Below are positions 1 to 8,624 of a stretch of DNA of 64,000 bases, in pieces. The stretch lies in contig NZ_QYUN01000002.1 of NCBI RefSeq assembly GCF_003590875.1, forward strand, positions 186,001 to 250,000. The letters run 5' to 3'. The translations under genes were made by a program, and so were the position numbers. Numbering within the stretch: position 1 is the first letter of the stretch; every line of letters begins with the position of its first letter. Below the pieces are notes generated by a model. That model saw only the letters and a program-made list of their open reading frames with translations. It was not told the DNA's origin and searched no databases. Origin of the DNA: Noviherbaspirillum cavernae (GTDB lineage Bacteria; Pseudomonadota; Gammaproteobacteria; Burkholderiales; Burkholderiaceae_D).

Positions 1-47
1 GCCGACGCCGGCCGCATGTCGTTCCAATTCATCGAGGAGAGAAACTC

Positions 48-1214
48 ATGGCAAGTCGTTTCACACGCAACATCCGCCGCCTGCTGGTCACCGGCATGGC
101 CGTTGCGATGCCCCTGGCCTACGCTGATGACACGATCAAGATTGGCGTCATTGCCGAAATGTCCGGCCCCTTCGCCGAGTTCGGCAAACAGATGGAAGCC
201 GGCATCAAGATTTACCAGAAACAGTTCGGCGAATCGGTCGCCGGCAAGCGCGTGGAAGTGATCTACCGCGACGTTGGCGGCCCCAATCCTGACGTCGCCA
301 AGCGCCTCGCGCAGGAACTGCTGGTGCGCGACAAGGTGCAGGTGCTGGCCGGCTTCGGCTTCACGCCCAACGCCTTGTCGGTGGCACCGATCGCCACCCA
401 GGCCAAGGTGCCGATGGTGGTGATGAATGCCGCCGCCGCCGAGCTGACCGCGAAGTCGCCGTACATGGTGCGCACCTCGTTCACCTACCCCGACGTGGTG
501 CCGCCGATTGCGCAATGGGCCGTCAAGCAGGGCTCGAAGAAGGCCTACGTGATCGTGGCCGACTATGCGCCAGGCCATGATGCCGAAGCTGCCTTCCTCG
601 GCGCCTACAAGAAAGCCGGCGGCGAGATCGTCGGTAACGTGCGCGTGCCGATGGTGACCGTCGATTTTTCGCCCTACATCCAGCGCATCAAGGACGCCAA
701 GCCCGATGTCGTGTTCGCCTTCGTCAACGCCGGCAGCGTCGCGCCCGCCTTCATCAAGGAATTTCGCGAGAAGGGCCTGCCCGAAGCCGGCATCAAGCTG
801 ATCGGCACCGGCGACATCGTCGATGAAGCGATCATCGACGTGATCGGCGACCGCGCGCTCGACATCGTCACGGTTTATCCCTACTCCATGCACCACAAGT
901 CCGAGCTCAACGCGAAGTATGTGCGCGACTTCAAGACGCTGCGCGGCGCGAATGCGCGGCCGACCATCATGAGCGTGTCCGCCTACGACGGCATGGCCGC
1001 GATCTATGCGGCGCTGAAGAAGACCGGTGGCAAGGCCGACGGCAGCAGTCTGATCGAAGCCCTGAAGGGACTGCAGATCGAAAGCCCGCGCGGCATGATC
1101 GGCATCAGCGCACAGACGCGCGACATCGTGCAGGACGAGTACATCCGCCGCGTCGGCAAGGTGCAGGGCGTGCTTGCCAACGAGGAAATCGAAACCTGGA
1201 AGGCGGCGCACTGA
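48..1214 (+). CDS. Liv-type ABC transporter substrate-binding protein
   Basis: Periplasmic solute-binding protein of the leucine/isoleucine/valine (type I fold) family, 388 residues, the usual length. Residues 1 to about 26 form a signal peptide ending in PLAYA, and the mature protein opens with the family-typical strand IKIGVIAEMSGPFAEFG. A GAGGAGA ribosome site lies seven bases before the ATG, which fixes the start. The stop overlaps the amidase start (TGATG), so the two are one transcript with the amidotransferase. No permease or ATPase is seen downstream; they may lie before the window. Given the amidase partner, the ligand may be an amide or related nitrogen compound, but the sequence does not show this. 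Confidence 0.9.
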   Translation: MASRFTRNIRRLLVTGMAVAMPLAYADDTIKIGVIAEMSGPFAEFGKQMEAGIKIYQKQFGESVAGKRVEVIYRDVGGPNPDVAKRLAQELLVRDKVQVLAGFGFTPNALSVAPIATQAKVPMVVMNAAAAELTAKSPYMVRTSFTYPDVVPPIAQWAVKQGSKKAYVIVADYAPGHDAEAAFLGAYKKAGGEIVGNVRVPMVTVDFSPYIQRIKDAKPDVVFAFVNAGSVAPAFIKEFREKGLPEAGIKLIGTGDIVDEAIIDVIGDRALDIVTVYPYSMHHKSELNAKYVRDFKTLRGANARPTIMSVSAYDGMAAIYAALKKTGGKADGSSLIEALKGLQIESPRGMIGISAQTRDIVQDEYIRRVGKVQGVLANEEIETWKAAH

Positions 1215-2611
1215 TGGCAACGCGCTCACCGTCCGGCGGCGTGCTGGCAATGGACATCGCGCAGCTGGCCGATGCCTACCGGCATGGCCGCCTGTCGCCG
1301 GTGGAAGTGATGCAGACTTTGCTCGACGAGATAGCGCGCGATGCACATGACGCGCAGGGCATCAACGCCTTCTGCCATCTCGATCCAGAGGCCGCGCTGG
1401 CTGTGGCACGCGCATCGGAACAGCGCTATCTCAAGGGCCTGCCCTGCGGCCCGCTGGATGGCGTGCCGGTGTCGATCAAGGACCTGGTCAACGTGGCCGG
1501 CTGGCCCACACGGCGCGGCTCGCTGTCTTCGGCCTGCGATCCGCCTGCCGCGCAGGACTCGCCTTCGACCGCGCTGCTGCGCGCGGCCGGAGCGGTGATC
1601 TTCGGCAAGACCACCACCACCGAGTTCGGCTGGACCATCGTCTCCGACAATCCGCACAGCGGCATCACGCGCAATCCGCACGACGTCACGCGCTCGGCGG
1701 GCGGTTCCAGCAGCGGTGCCGCCGCACAAGTCGCGATGGGATGGGGACCGCTGGCGCTGGGCAGCGATGCCGGCGGTTCGGTACGCATACCCGCATCATA
1801 TTGCGGTGTGGTCGGCTTCAAGCCCACGTTCGGCGCGATTCCGCTCGCACCGCAAAGTGCCTTCGCCGAGTTCGCGCATCTGGGGCCGCTGACACGCAAT
1901 GTGGCGGATTGCATCGCCGCGATGTCGGTGCTGTCGCAGCCCGACGCGCGCGATCCGTCGTCGCTGTACCCGCGTGCCGCTTCAATCGAGGCGCGACCGC
2001 TGCGCATCGGCTGGACGATGCGGCTGGATTCTGCGATGCCGCTCGACGCCGAGATCGCCGCCGTCTTCCAACGCTTGCTGTCACGGCTCGAAAGCAGCGG
2101 CTATCAACTGGAAGAAATCTTGCTGGATGCCGAAGGCGCCGCCTCGTCCATGTGGCAAATCTGGTGCTCGCGAGTGCATGAATCCTTCGACTCCTGGTCT
2201 GCGGACAAGCGCGCGCAACTTGATCCTCGCCTGCAACAGGTTTATGAAGCCGGGGCGGCGCAGGATGTTGCGCTACTCGGGCGCAGCCGCGCCCGCCTGC
2301 GCGAACTCGGCACGCGCGTTGCGCAAACTTTCAGCCAGATCGATGTGCTGCTCACACCCGCCACGCCAACAGTCGCGCCACCATTGGGAAGACTCGTGCC
2401 GGACGGTTCGGAAGCCGCCTCCGACTGGTTCGCCGCAAACGGCTATGCCTATCCCTTCAATCTCACGCAGCAACCGGCCTTGAGTCTGCCGCTCGGATTC
2501 AACTCGCAAGGGCTGCCCTTCGGCCTGCAAATCGCCGGCCGCAAGTACCAAGACAACCAGGTGCTGGCATTCGGCCGCGAACTGGAAAGCCTGATCGGAA
2601 CGAGTCAATGA
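1214..2611 (+). CDS. Amidase signature family hydrolase
   Basis: Cytoplasmic amidase of the GatA/AtzF-like amidase-signature family, 465 residues. The Ser-cisSer-Lys triad is visible: Lys89 in PVSIKDLVN, cis-Ser in the glycine/serine-rich GGSSSG at about 163-168, and nucleophile Ser189 in GSDAGGSVRIPAS. The start overlaps the upstream stop (TGATG); Met13 is an alternative start. The end overlaps the next start by ATGA. Membership in GatCAB is unlikely because gatB and gatC are absent. The neighbours (binding protein before, glutamine amidotransferase-like after) suggest use of an imported amide as a nitrogen source; the substrate is unknown. Confidence 0.9.
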   Translation: MATRSPSGGVLAMDIAQLADAYRHGRLSPVEVMQTLLDEIARDAHDAQGINAFCHLDPEAALAVARASEQRYLKGLPCGPLDGVPVSIKDLVNVAGWPTRRGSLSSACDPPAAQDSPSTALLRAAGAVIFGKTTTTEFGWTIVSDNPHSGITRNPHDVTRSAGGSSSGAAAQVAMGWGPLALGSDAGGSVRIPASYCGVVGFKPTFGAIPLAPQSAFAEFAHLGPLTRNVADCIAAMSVLSQPDARDPSSLYPRAASIEARPLRIGWTMRLDSAMPLDAEIAAVFQRLLSRLESSGYQLEEILLDAEGAASSMWQIWCSRVHESFDSWSADKRAQLDPRLQQVYEAGAAQDVALLGRSRARLRELGTRVAQTFSQIDVLLTPATPTVAPPLGRLVPDGSEAASDWFAANGYAYPFNLTQQPALSLPLGFNSQGLPFGLQIAGRKYQDNQVLAFGRELESLIGTSQ

Positions 2612-3327
2612 AACCCATCGCCGTATTCCAGCACACCGAAGTCGGCGCACCCGGCTCCGTCATCTCCATCCTCGAATCGCTCGGCAAGCGTTGCCGGGTA
2701 ATCCGCATCGTCGACGGCGAGCCCGTGCCGGAGAACGCGGATGAATTCGGCGGCATGGTCTTCATGGGCGGCTACATGGGCGTGCACGACCCGCTGCCGT
2801 GGATCCCGCAGGAGCTTGCATTGATCCGCCAGGCCGATGCGCTCGACATCCCGGTCGCCGGCCACTGCCTCGGCAGTCAGCTGCTCGCACTCGCATTGGG
2901 CGGCTGCGTGCGCGCCAACCACCGCCGCGAAATCGGCTGGCAGCAGATCGTGACCGAAGACGGCGCACTCGCGGAAGAGTGGTGGGGCCAACCGTCCGGC
3001 ACCGCGCTGCTCACCTTCCAGTGGCACGGCGACACCTTCGAGCCGCCCGCCGGCGCAGTCCGCATCGCCACCAGTCCGTACTGTGCCAACCAGGCCTTTG
3101 TCGTGCGCGGCCTGCACCTCGGGATGCAATCGCATTTCGAAATGACGCCGGAACTGGTGACGTTATCGCTGCAACGGAACGGCGCGCAACTGGAACGCGA
3201 ATACGCGCAAGGCAATCCGGCGGTGACGTCGATGCAGGAAACACAGCGCGAGGTGCCGGCGCGCACGGCGCAGATGCGTACGGCGCTTGAACGGCTTTAC
3301 AAGCGATGGGTTAAGGGCTGCAAGTGA
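2608..3327 (+). CDS. Class I glutamine amidotransferase-like protein
   Basis: GATase1-domain protein of 239 residues, related to stand-alone GMP-synthase-type amidotransferase domains. The catalytic triad is readable: Cys87 in the nucleophile elbow GHCLGSQ, and His176 and Glu178 in the QSHFE motif. It overlaps the amidase by four bases (ATGA), so translation is probably coupled. No synthetase partner domain is fused or adjacent, so it may hydrolyse gamma-glutamyl compounds or supply ammonia to an unknown partner. It is the last gene of the operon; the convergent aminotransferase operon follows. Confidence 0.85.
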   Translation: MKPIAVFQHTEVGAPGSVISILESLGKRCRVIRIVDGEPVPENADEFGGMVFMGGYMGVHDPLPWIPQELALIRQADALDIPVAGHCLGSQLLALALGGCVRANHRREIGWQQIVTEDGALAEEWWGQPSGTALLTFQWHGDTFEPPAGAVRIATSPYCANQAFVVRGLHLGMQSHFEMTPELVTLSLQRNGAQLEREYAQGNPAVTSMQETQREVPARTAQMRTALERLYKRWVKGCK

Positions 3328-3393
3328 GACGGGAGCCGGCGCATCGACGCCTTCGGTGACAGGGGAATGATTGCGTGCCGGCCGGCGCGCACA

Positions 3394-3564
3394 TCATGCG
3401 CCTTGACACTGCATCGCTTCGACTTCGTGGAAGTTGATGGTCGGCATCAGGCTGCGCGCATTGTTGTGTCCGCCAAGCCGGCGCTTCATTTCCTGATTGA
3501 TCGTGCGGTAATGCTCTGCTGACGATTCCCAACTCATGCCGCCGGTCAAGCCGATGGTTTCCAT
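3394..3564 (-). pseudogene. Remnant (N-terminus only) of an aspartate/glutamate racemase
   Basis: A 56-codon reading frame begins METIGLTGGMSWESSAEHY and continues with NQEMKRRLGG and FHEVEAMQCQG. This is the N-terminal quarter of the Asp/Glu racemase family (YgeA-like, about 230 residues), including the GGMSWES and RRLGG blocks. It stops at TGA after about 56 residues, and none of the remaining family motifs, including both catalytic cysteine regions, is found in any frame before the convergent amidotransferase gene. The start lies 20 bases after the aminotransferase stop, so it was probably the last gene of the MFS-aminotransferase operon, and its 3' end was removed by a deletion. Confidence 0.8.
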
Positions 3565-3584
3565 GGTTGGGCTCGATATGGCAT

Positions 3585-4760
3585 TCAGCGACTGCGCAGA
3601 AACTGCGTCAAACGCTGCACGCCCTCATCGAGCCGCTCCAGCGAGCTGGCGAAGCACCAGCGAACATAACCTTCCCCTTCCGGCCCGAAGGCGCTGCCGG
3701 GCGCGAGGCCGAGTTTGGCTTCCACGACCAGCTGCTTGCACAGCGCAAGCGTGTCTTCGGCACCAGCGACGCGGAAGAAGCAGTACATCGCGCCTTTCGG
3801 TTTGGGTGAGGTGACGCCGGGCAGGGCGTTCAATCGTTCGTACAGGAAATCGCGCGCGGCTTGATAGCGTTCCACCGTGTGCGCGATGATTTCATTGCCG
3901 CGTTCGACGGCGACGATGCCGGCGCGTTGCACGAAACCGGGCGCGCACGAGGTGTTGTATTCGATCAGCTTGCCGAGGTCGCTCATCAGCGGCTGCGGCG
4001 CGACGATCCAGCCGAGCCGCCAGCCTGTCATCAGCCACGACTTGGAAAAGCTGTTGGTGGAGACGATGCGGTCGTCCGGCGTGGCCAGGTCGAGGAAGGA
4101 CGGCGCGCAGGATGCCGTGCCGGGCTGCACGTCGTACACGAGGCGTTCGTACACATCGTCGGCCAGTATCCAGATGCCGTGCCTGCGGCAATGCGCGAGG
4201 ATGATCTCCTGCTGTTCGCGCGTGATGACCCAGCCGGTGGGGTTGTTGGGCGAGTTGAGGAACACCGCCCTGGTGTCCGGCGTGAGCGCGTCGAGCAACT
4301 GCTGCACATCCAGTTCCCATGTCTGGCCGAATTGCAGCGGCACCTGCACGACTTGCGCGCCCAGTATCTTCGGAATCTCCAGCAGGTTCGGCCACAGCGG
4401 CGTGACGGCAACCACACGGTCGCCCGGATTGACGATCAGTTGCGCCACCAGCATCAGCGCGGAGACGCCGGACGAGGTCACGCCGACGCGGTTGACATCG
4501 ACCGGACGATGCAATGCCGACACATACTGCGCAATCGCTTCGCGCAATGGCGAGATGCCGAGATTGGGCGTGTAGAACGTGTCGCCGCCATCGAGTGCTT
4601 CCTTCGCCGCATTGCGGATGAATTCCGGCGTGACTTCGTCCGGCTCGCCGAACCAGAAGGGCAGAACATCGGGCAGCCCGATGCCTGCATTGGCGACTTC
4701 GCGGATGCGCGATGCGCCGAGACTTTGCACGAGCGGACGGGCGGTCGGATTCAGAAGCAT
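3585..4760 (-). CDS. PLP-dependent aminotransferase, class I (AspC-like)
   Basis: Fold-type I aminotransferase of 391 residues, full length. The PLP lysine is Lys240 in TNSFSKSWLMTGWRLGW, with Asn173 in NSPNNPTG and Asp201/Tyr204 in LADDVYE holding the cofactor ring, as in aspartate and aromatic aminotransferases. Its ATG lies inside the 3' end of the 42-residue membrane protein (10-base overlap), indicating coupled translation. It shares an operon with an MFS importer and a broken Asp/Glu racemase. The context suggests catabolism or interconversion of an imported amino acid, possibly a D-amino acid; the substrate cannot be read from sequence. Confidence 0.9.
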   Translation of the reverse strand: MLLNPTARPLVQSLGASRIREVANAGIGLPDVLPFWFGEPDEVTPEFIRNAAKEALDGGDTFYTPNLGISPLREAIAQYVSALHRPVDVNRVGVTSSGVSALMLVAQLIVNPGDRVVAVTPLWPNLLEIPKILGAQVVQVPLQFGQTWELDVQQLLDALTPDTRAVFLNSPNNPTGWVITREQQEIILAHCRRHGIWILADDVYERLVYDVQPGTASCAPSFLDLATPDDRIVSTNSFSKSWLMTGWRLGWIVAPQPLMSDLGKLIEYNTSCAPGFVQRAGIVAVERGNEIIAHTVERYQAARDFLYERLNALPGVTSPKPKGAMYCFFRVAGAEDTLALCKQLVVEAKLGLAPGSAFGPEGEGYVRWCFASSLERLDEGVQRLTQFLRSR

Positions 4761-4879
4761 AGGACGATGCGGTTGGCGAGATCGACGATGAAGGAGGGGC
4801 GCAGGTAGCCGACAAACGCGAGCGCCAGTACCGCAACGAGCGCGGTACCCAGCAGCAGGCGAGTGATCAGTGGATGCAT
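4751..4879 (-). CDS. Small single-pass membrane protein
   Basis: A 42-residue frame, MHPLITRLLLGTALVAVLAL onward, with one strongly hydrophobic segment (about residues 5-25) followed by a short polar tail. It starts 13 bases after the MFS stop, and its last codons overlap the aminotransferase ATG. This packing between two operon genes and the membrane-like composition support it as real. No family is recognised. It could be a small partner of the transporter, or mainly serve to couple translation of the aminotransferase. An upstream in-frame start would overlap the MFS gene and is less likely. Confidence 0.55.
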   Translation of the reverse strand: MHPLITRLLLGTALVAVLALAFVGYLRPSFIVDLANRIVLCF

Positions 4880-4892
4880 GATGTCTTGAGTG

Positions 4893-6113
4893 TTATGCCA
4901 TCGCGGGCTGCGGCTGGCGCGCGATGGCCTTTTCATTGATCGGCAGGTTGACCAGCGCCGCGAAGATGCCGAGCGCGATCGTGATCATCCACACGGTGTT
5001 GTAGTTGCCCTGCTTTGTGAACAGGTAGCCGCCGAGCCACACGCCGAGGAAGCTGCCGACCTGGTGCGAAAAGAAGACGAAGCCCGACAGCATCGACAGA
5101 TACTTGACGCCGAAGATGCCGGCGATCACGCCGTTGGTGAGCGGCACGGTGGACAGCCACAGCAGACCGATCGCGCAGGCGAACACGTAGACCGACCAAG
5201 AGGTGAGCGGTGCGAGCAGGAACAGCGAGATGACGATGGCGCGCGTGAAGTAGATGCCGGAGAGCAGATATCGCTTTGGAAATTTGCCGCCGAGCTTGCC
5301 GGCGTAGTAGGAACCGAAGATGTTGAACAGGCCGATCAGCGCCAGCGCCATCACTGCCACGTTCGGATCCATGATGCCCTTGTCCTTCAGATAGGCCGGC
5401 ATGTGCACACCGATGAACACGACCTGGAAGCCGCACACGAAATAGCCGGCGACCAGCAGCAGGAAGGGGCGGTAGGCGAATGCCTCCCTGGTCGCTTCCC
5501 ACACGCTTTGCTGCGGGCCGCTTGCCTTCGCTGCGGGTTGCTCGCGCAAGCCGAATGCCATCGGAATCATCACTACCACGGCCAGCGCGGCGAGCACGTA
5601 AAACGCATTCTGCCAGCCTGTGTGCGAAATCAGTTGCTGCTCGACCGGCATCATCACGAACTGGCCGAGCGAGCTGGCAGCGGAGGAAATGCCGAACGCC
5701 CATGAGCGCTTCGCTTCCGGTGCGGTGCGCCCGATGATGCCGCTGACTGCGCCAAACGCGGTGCAGGCGAGAGCTGCGCCAATCAGTATGCCGGACCCGA
5801 CGACGAAGAGCGTGGGCTCGCTCACCAGTGCCATCCACAGCAATCCCGCCGCATACAGCAGTGCGCCGATGATCACGACGCGTGCCGTGCCGAAGCGGTC
5901 GGCGGCCATGCCGGCGAATGGTCCGAACGCGCCCCACATCAGATTCTGCAAGGCCATCGCGAGCGAGTAGGTTTCGCGTGTCCAGCCGTGCGCCTGCGAC
6001 ATCGGCTGCAGCCAGAAGCCGAAGCCGTGACGCACGCCCATGGCAATGGTGAGGACAAGACCGGCCGCGATCAGCACGGTTTTCAATTCGGGAGCGCGGG
6101 TAGCGGTGAGCAT
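4893..6113 (-). CDS. MFS transporter
   Basis: Major facilitator superfamily protein of 406 residues with about 12 hydrophobic segments in the inner membrane. A family-typical intracellular loop region near GPFAGMAADRFGTARVVI (after TM2) resembles the MFS GxxxDRxGRR motif. It is the first gene of the operon with the small membrane protein, aminotransferase and racemase remnant, so the cargo is probably an amino or keto acid (inference). No strong ribosome site is seen before the ATG. A 232-bp divergent promoter region separates it from the DUF1304 gene. Confidence 0.88.
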   Translation of the reverse strand: MLTATRAPELKTVLIAAGLVLTIAMGVRHGFGFWLQPMSQAHGWTRETYSLAMALQNLMWGAFGPFAGMAADRFGTARVVIIGALLYAAGLLWMALVSEPTLFVVGSGILIGAALACTAFGAVSGIIGRTAPEAKRSWAFGISSAASSLGQFVMMPVEQQLISHTGWQNAFYVLAALAVVVMIPMAFGLREQPAAKASGPQQSVWEATREAFAYRPFLLLVAGYFVCGFQVVFIGVHMPAYLKDKGIMDPNVAVMALALIGLFNIFGSYYAGKLGGKFPKRYLLSGIYFTRAIVISLFLLAPLTSWSVYVFACAIGLLWLSTVPLTNGVIAGIFGVKYLSMLSGFVFFSHQVGSFLGVWLGGYLFTKQGNYNTVWMITIALGIFAALVNLPINEKAIARQPQPAMA

Positions 6114-6182
6114 GACGGTAGCAACTTATTGTTAGAGGTAAGGGAAAACGAAAATCGAGTGTAGCGTAAAGCGAAAGAGCAT

Positions 6183-6206
6183 GTGGCCCGCCGGTTTGGC
6201 CGGGCC
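6183..6206. other. Hairpin in the divergent MFS/DUF1304 promoter region
   Basis: TGGCCCG and CGGGCCA form a 7-bp stem in the 232-bp region between the two divergent genes. No T run follows, so it is not an ordinary terminator. It may be an operator or a 5'-UTR structure. Confidence 0.3.
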
Positions 6207-6345
6207 AGTGACACTGATTCATTGTCATTTCCACCAAAGAAAACTATCTGCCGCCTCGTGGTTGCGGCACTTTGAAGTGCTCCAAATTGCATTTCCTATA
6301 TGCTTTGGAAAATCTGTTTATCGAGAAATACAAAAAGGAGGCGTC

Positions 6346-6705
6346 ATGCCAAATGCGGCAAAAATCCTGATCGGCCTCGTGCTGCTGATCCATGTATATA
6401 TCGTGTTGCTCGAAACGGTCTTGTTTCGAACACGCGGACGCAAGGTATTTGGATTGAAAGCTGAACAGGTCGAGACGATGGCGCCGGCCATGTCGAATCA
6501 GGGCTGCTACAACGGCTTTCTGGTGGCGGCGCTCGCGCTCGGGCTGTTCCACCCGACGCCGGCCATTGCCAAGGCATTCACGCTGTTCGGCCTGATTTGC
6601 GTGGCGGTGGCGGGAATCTGGGGCGCGATCACCGTGCAGGCCAGAATACTGTTCGTGCAAACGGTGCCGGCAGTGCTGGCTCTGGTTGCGGTGTATCTGG
6701 CGTAG
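6346..6705 (+). CDS. DUF1304-family membrane protein
   Basis: A 119-residue integral membrane protein with four hydrophobic segments and the family-typical charged middle ETVLFRTRGRKVFGL, followed by QGCYNGFLVA near residue 50. The start is set by an AAAGGAG site seven bases before the ATG at 6346; an upstream in-frame extension has no coding character. DUF1304 proteins have no established biochemical role. It stands alone between divergent MFS and convergent hydrolase genes. Confidence 0.85.
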   Translation: MPNAAKILIGLVLLIHVYIVLLETVLFRTRGRKVFGLKAEQVETMAPAMSNQGCYNGFLVAALALGLFHPTPAIAKAFTLFGLICVAVAGIWGAITVQARILFVQTVPAVLALVAVYLA

Positions 6706-6726
6706 CAGGGAAGCGCCAGGCAGCCG

Positions 6727-7563
6727 CTACCGCGCCAGAAATGCCCGCACCAATTCAATCTGCGCCGGCACGTTCAAGGCCGGCGCATGGCCGCAGCCCG
6801 GGATCACGGCCAGCTGCGCCTTCGGCCCGCGCCGCGTCATTTCCTCCGTCGTCTCCTGCAGCAACAGATCGGAGTCCACGCCGCGCAGCACCAGCGTCGG
6901 CATGTCGAGCGCGTCGTACTCATCCCACAGGTCGTAATCGTTCGGATGCACGATGAACTGGCGCACCATCGCCGGATCGTAGTGCGGCGTGACCTTGCCG
7001 TTCGGCATGCGTCGCATCGAAGTCTCGGCCATGCGCCGCCATTGCGTATCGCTTTGCCAACCGTAGGGTTTGTACACGGTGCGCAGGAAGGCTTCGAGTT
7101 CGGTCACGGTGTCGAATTGCGGCGGGTTGCCGGCGTAGCTCTTGATGCGCTCGATCGCGACCGAAGCCAGCGACGGACCGTTGTCGTTGAGCACCAGATG
7201 GCTGATCCTTCCCTTGAGCGTGGTCGCGCCGGCCACGGTGCCGATCGCGCCACCCATCGAGGTGCCGACCCAGCGCATGCGCGTGATGCCGAGTTGATCG
7301 ACCAGCGTCTGCGCGAGGCGCGCATAGAACGCGAGGCAGTATTCGCTGTCGGGATCGGGGCTCCATTGCGACAGGCCGCGTCCGATGGTGTCGGGGCAGA
7401 TGATGCGGTAGCTGTCGGCCAGCGCGGCGGCGAGGTCGTCGAAATCGCGGCCGGTGCGCGCCAGCCCGTGCCACATGATCAGCGGCGGCGCATCCTTGTC
7501 GCCCCATTCGACGAAATGGATTTCGCGCTCGCAGCAGCGCAGGTAGTGCGAAGCGGGTGTCAT
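6727..7563 (-). CDS. Alpha/beta hydrolase
   Basis: Alpha/beta-hydrolase fold enzyme of 278 residues. The oxyanion/HG motif is MWHGLARTGRDF at 30-41, the nucleophile Ser102 sits in VGTSMGG, a candidate acid lies in RGVDSDLL, and the catalytic His is in GCGHAP near the C-terminus. Its ATG overlaps the livM stop by four bases (ATGA), making it the last gene of the first Liv operon. It probably acts on the imported compound, for example as an ester or amide hydrolase; the substrate is unknown. Confidence 0.88.
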   Translation of the reverse strand: MTPASHYLRCCEREIHFVEWGDKDAPPLIMWHGLARTGRDFDDLAAALADSYRIICPDTIGRGLSQWSPDPDSEYCLAFYARLAQTLVDQLGITRMRWVGTSMGGAIGTVAGATTLKGRISHLVLNDNGPSLASVAIERIKSYAGNPPQFDTVTELEAFLRTVYKPYGWQSDTQWRRMAETSMRRMPNGKVTPHYDPAMVRQFIVHPNDYDLWDEYDALDMPTLVLRGVDSDLLLQETTEEMTRRGPKAQLAVIPGCGHAPALNVPAQIELVRAFLAR

Positions 7564-8624
7564 CCTTGCCTCCATGTACGCAGCTTGCCGACGATGCCGG
7601 TCGGGAAGAAATAGACCGACAGCACGAACAGGATGCCGAGCCACAGCAGCCAGCGGTCCGGCGACAGGAATGCGGCGAGCAGCGGCACCGATTGCACCGC
7701 ATTCGCGCCGAGCGCCATCAGGTCCTGCAGATAGCTTTGCGCGAGCAGGAAGATGGTCGCGCCGCAGATCGCGCCGTACATCGTGCCCATGCCGCCGATC
7801 ACGACGATCAACAGGATGTCGACCATGATCTCGAACGACAACGAAGTGTCGGGTCCGTTGTAGCGCAGCCAGATCGCCAGCAGGCAGCCGGCCAGCGTCG
7901 CGAACACCGCTGCCAGCACGTTGGACAGCGTGCGGAACACGACGGTGCGATAGCCGATCGCTTCGGCGCGGAAATCGTTTTCGCGAATCGCCTGCAACAC
8001 CCGGCCGAAGGGCGAGTTGACGATGCGCAGCATGGCGAGGAACAGCAGCGCGGCGCAGGCGAACACGAGGTAGTAGGTGATGAACCTGCCGTCGAGCGAG
8101 GCGCCGAGGAAGGGCGTGTCGCTCAGCTGGAACGAGGGCGCGAGCAGTTCCGGCAGCTTGAAGCTCAAGCCGTCTTCGCCGCCGGTGATCTCGGACAGTT
8201 GCGAGGCCAGCGTCTGGAATGCGGATGCGACCGCGAGCGTGATCATGGCGTAGAAGATCGCCCGCACGCGCAGCGAGAACAGGCCGATCACCAGCGACAG
8301 CACTAGCGACAATGCCACCGCGCCCAGCGCGCCGGTCAGCAGACTGCTCCAGCCCGGTCCCATGCGCGTACTGGCGATGGCGACGCCGTACGCGCCGATG
8401 CCGAAGAACATCGTGTGCGCGAACGACACGATGCCGGTATAGCCGAGCAGCAAATCGTAGCTGGCGACCAGCACGATGAAGATCAGGATCTTCGCCGCGA
8501 CGTTGAGGGCTTTCGCGCCGGAAAACAGAAAGGGCGCAAAGGCGAGTCCGAGCACGATCACGGCGAGGATGAACGCGAGCACGCGGCTCTTCGGCAGGTC
8601 GTGGGAGAGGAGACGGGCGATCAT
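7560..8624 (-). CDS. livM: Liv-type ABC transporter permease (LivM-like), system 1
   Basis: Inner-membrane permease of 354 residues with about ten hydrophobic segments. LivM-type hallmarks are YDLLLGYTGIVSFAHTMFFG in the first third and VVIGGMGTMYGAICGA in the last third. The ATG at 8624 overlaps the LivH stop (ATGA); the same frame stays open upstream but without sensible protein there. It pairs with the adjacent LivH, LivG and LivF. The name follows family placement, not proof of branched-chain amino acid transport. Confidence 0.92.
   Translation of the reverse strand: MIARLLSHDLPKSRVLAFILAVIVLGLAFAPFLFSGAKALNVAAKILIFIVLVASYDLLLGYTGIVSFAHTMFFGIGAYGVAIASTRMGPGWSSLLTGALGAVALSLVLSLVIGLFSLRVRAIFYAMITLAVASAFQTLASQLSEITGGEDGLSFKLPELLAPSFQLSDTPFLGASLDGRFITYYLVFACAALLFLAMLRIVNSPFGRVLQAIRENDFRAEAIGYRTVVFRTLSNVLAAVFATLAGCLLAIWLRYNGPDTSLSFEIMVDILLIVVIGGMGTMYGAICGATIFLLAQSYLQDLMALGANAVQSVPLLAAFLSPDRWLLWLGILFVLSVYFFPTGIVGKLRTWRQG

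Noticed and set aside
3311..3532. A 73-codon minus-strand frame as continuation of the racemase by frameshift
   Set aside because: Its sequence has none of the racemase motifs, so a deletion rather than a frameshift is indicated.
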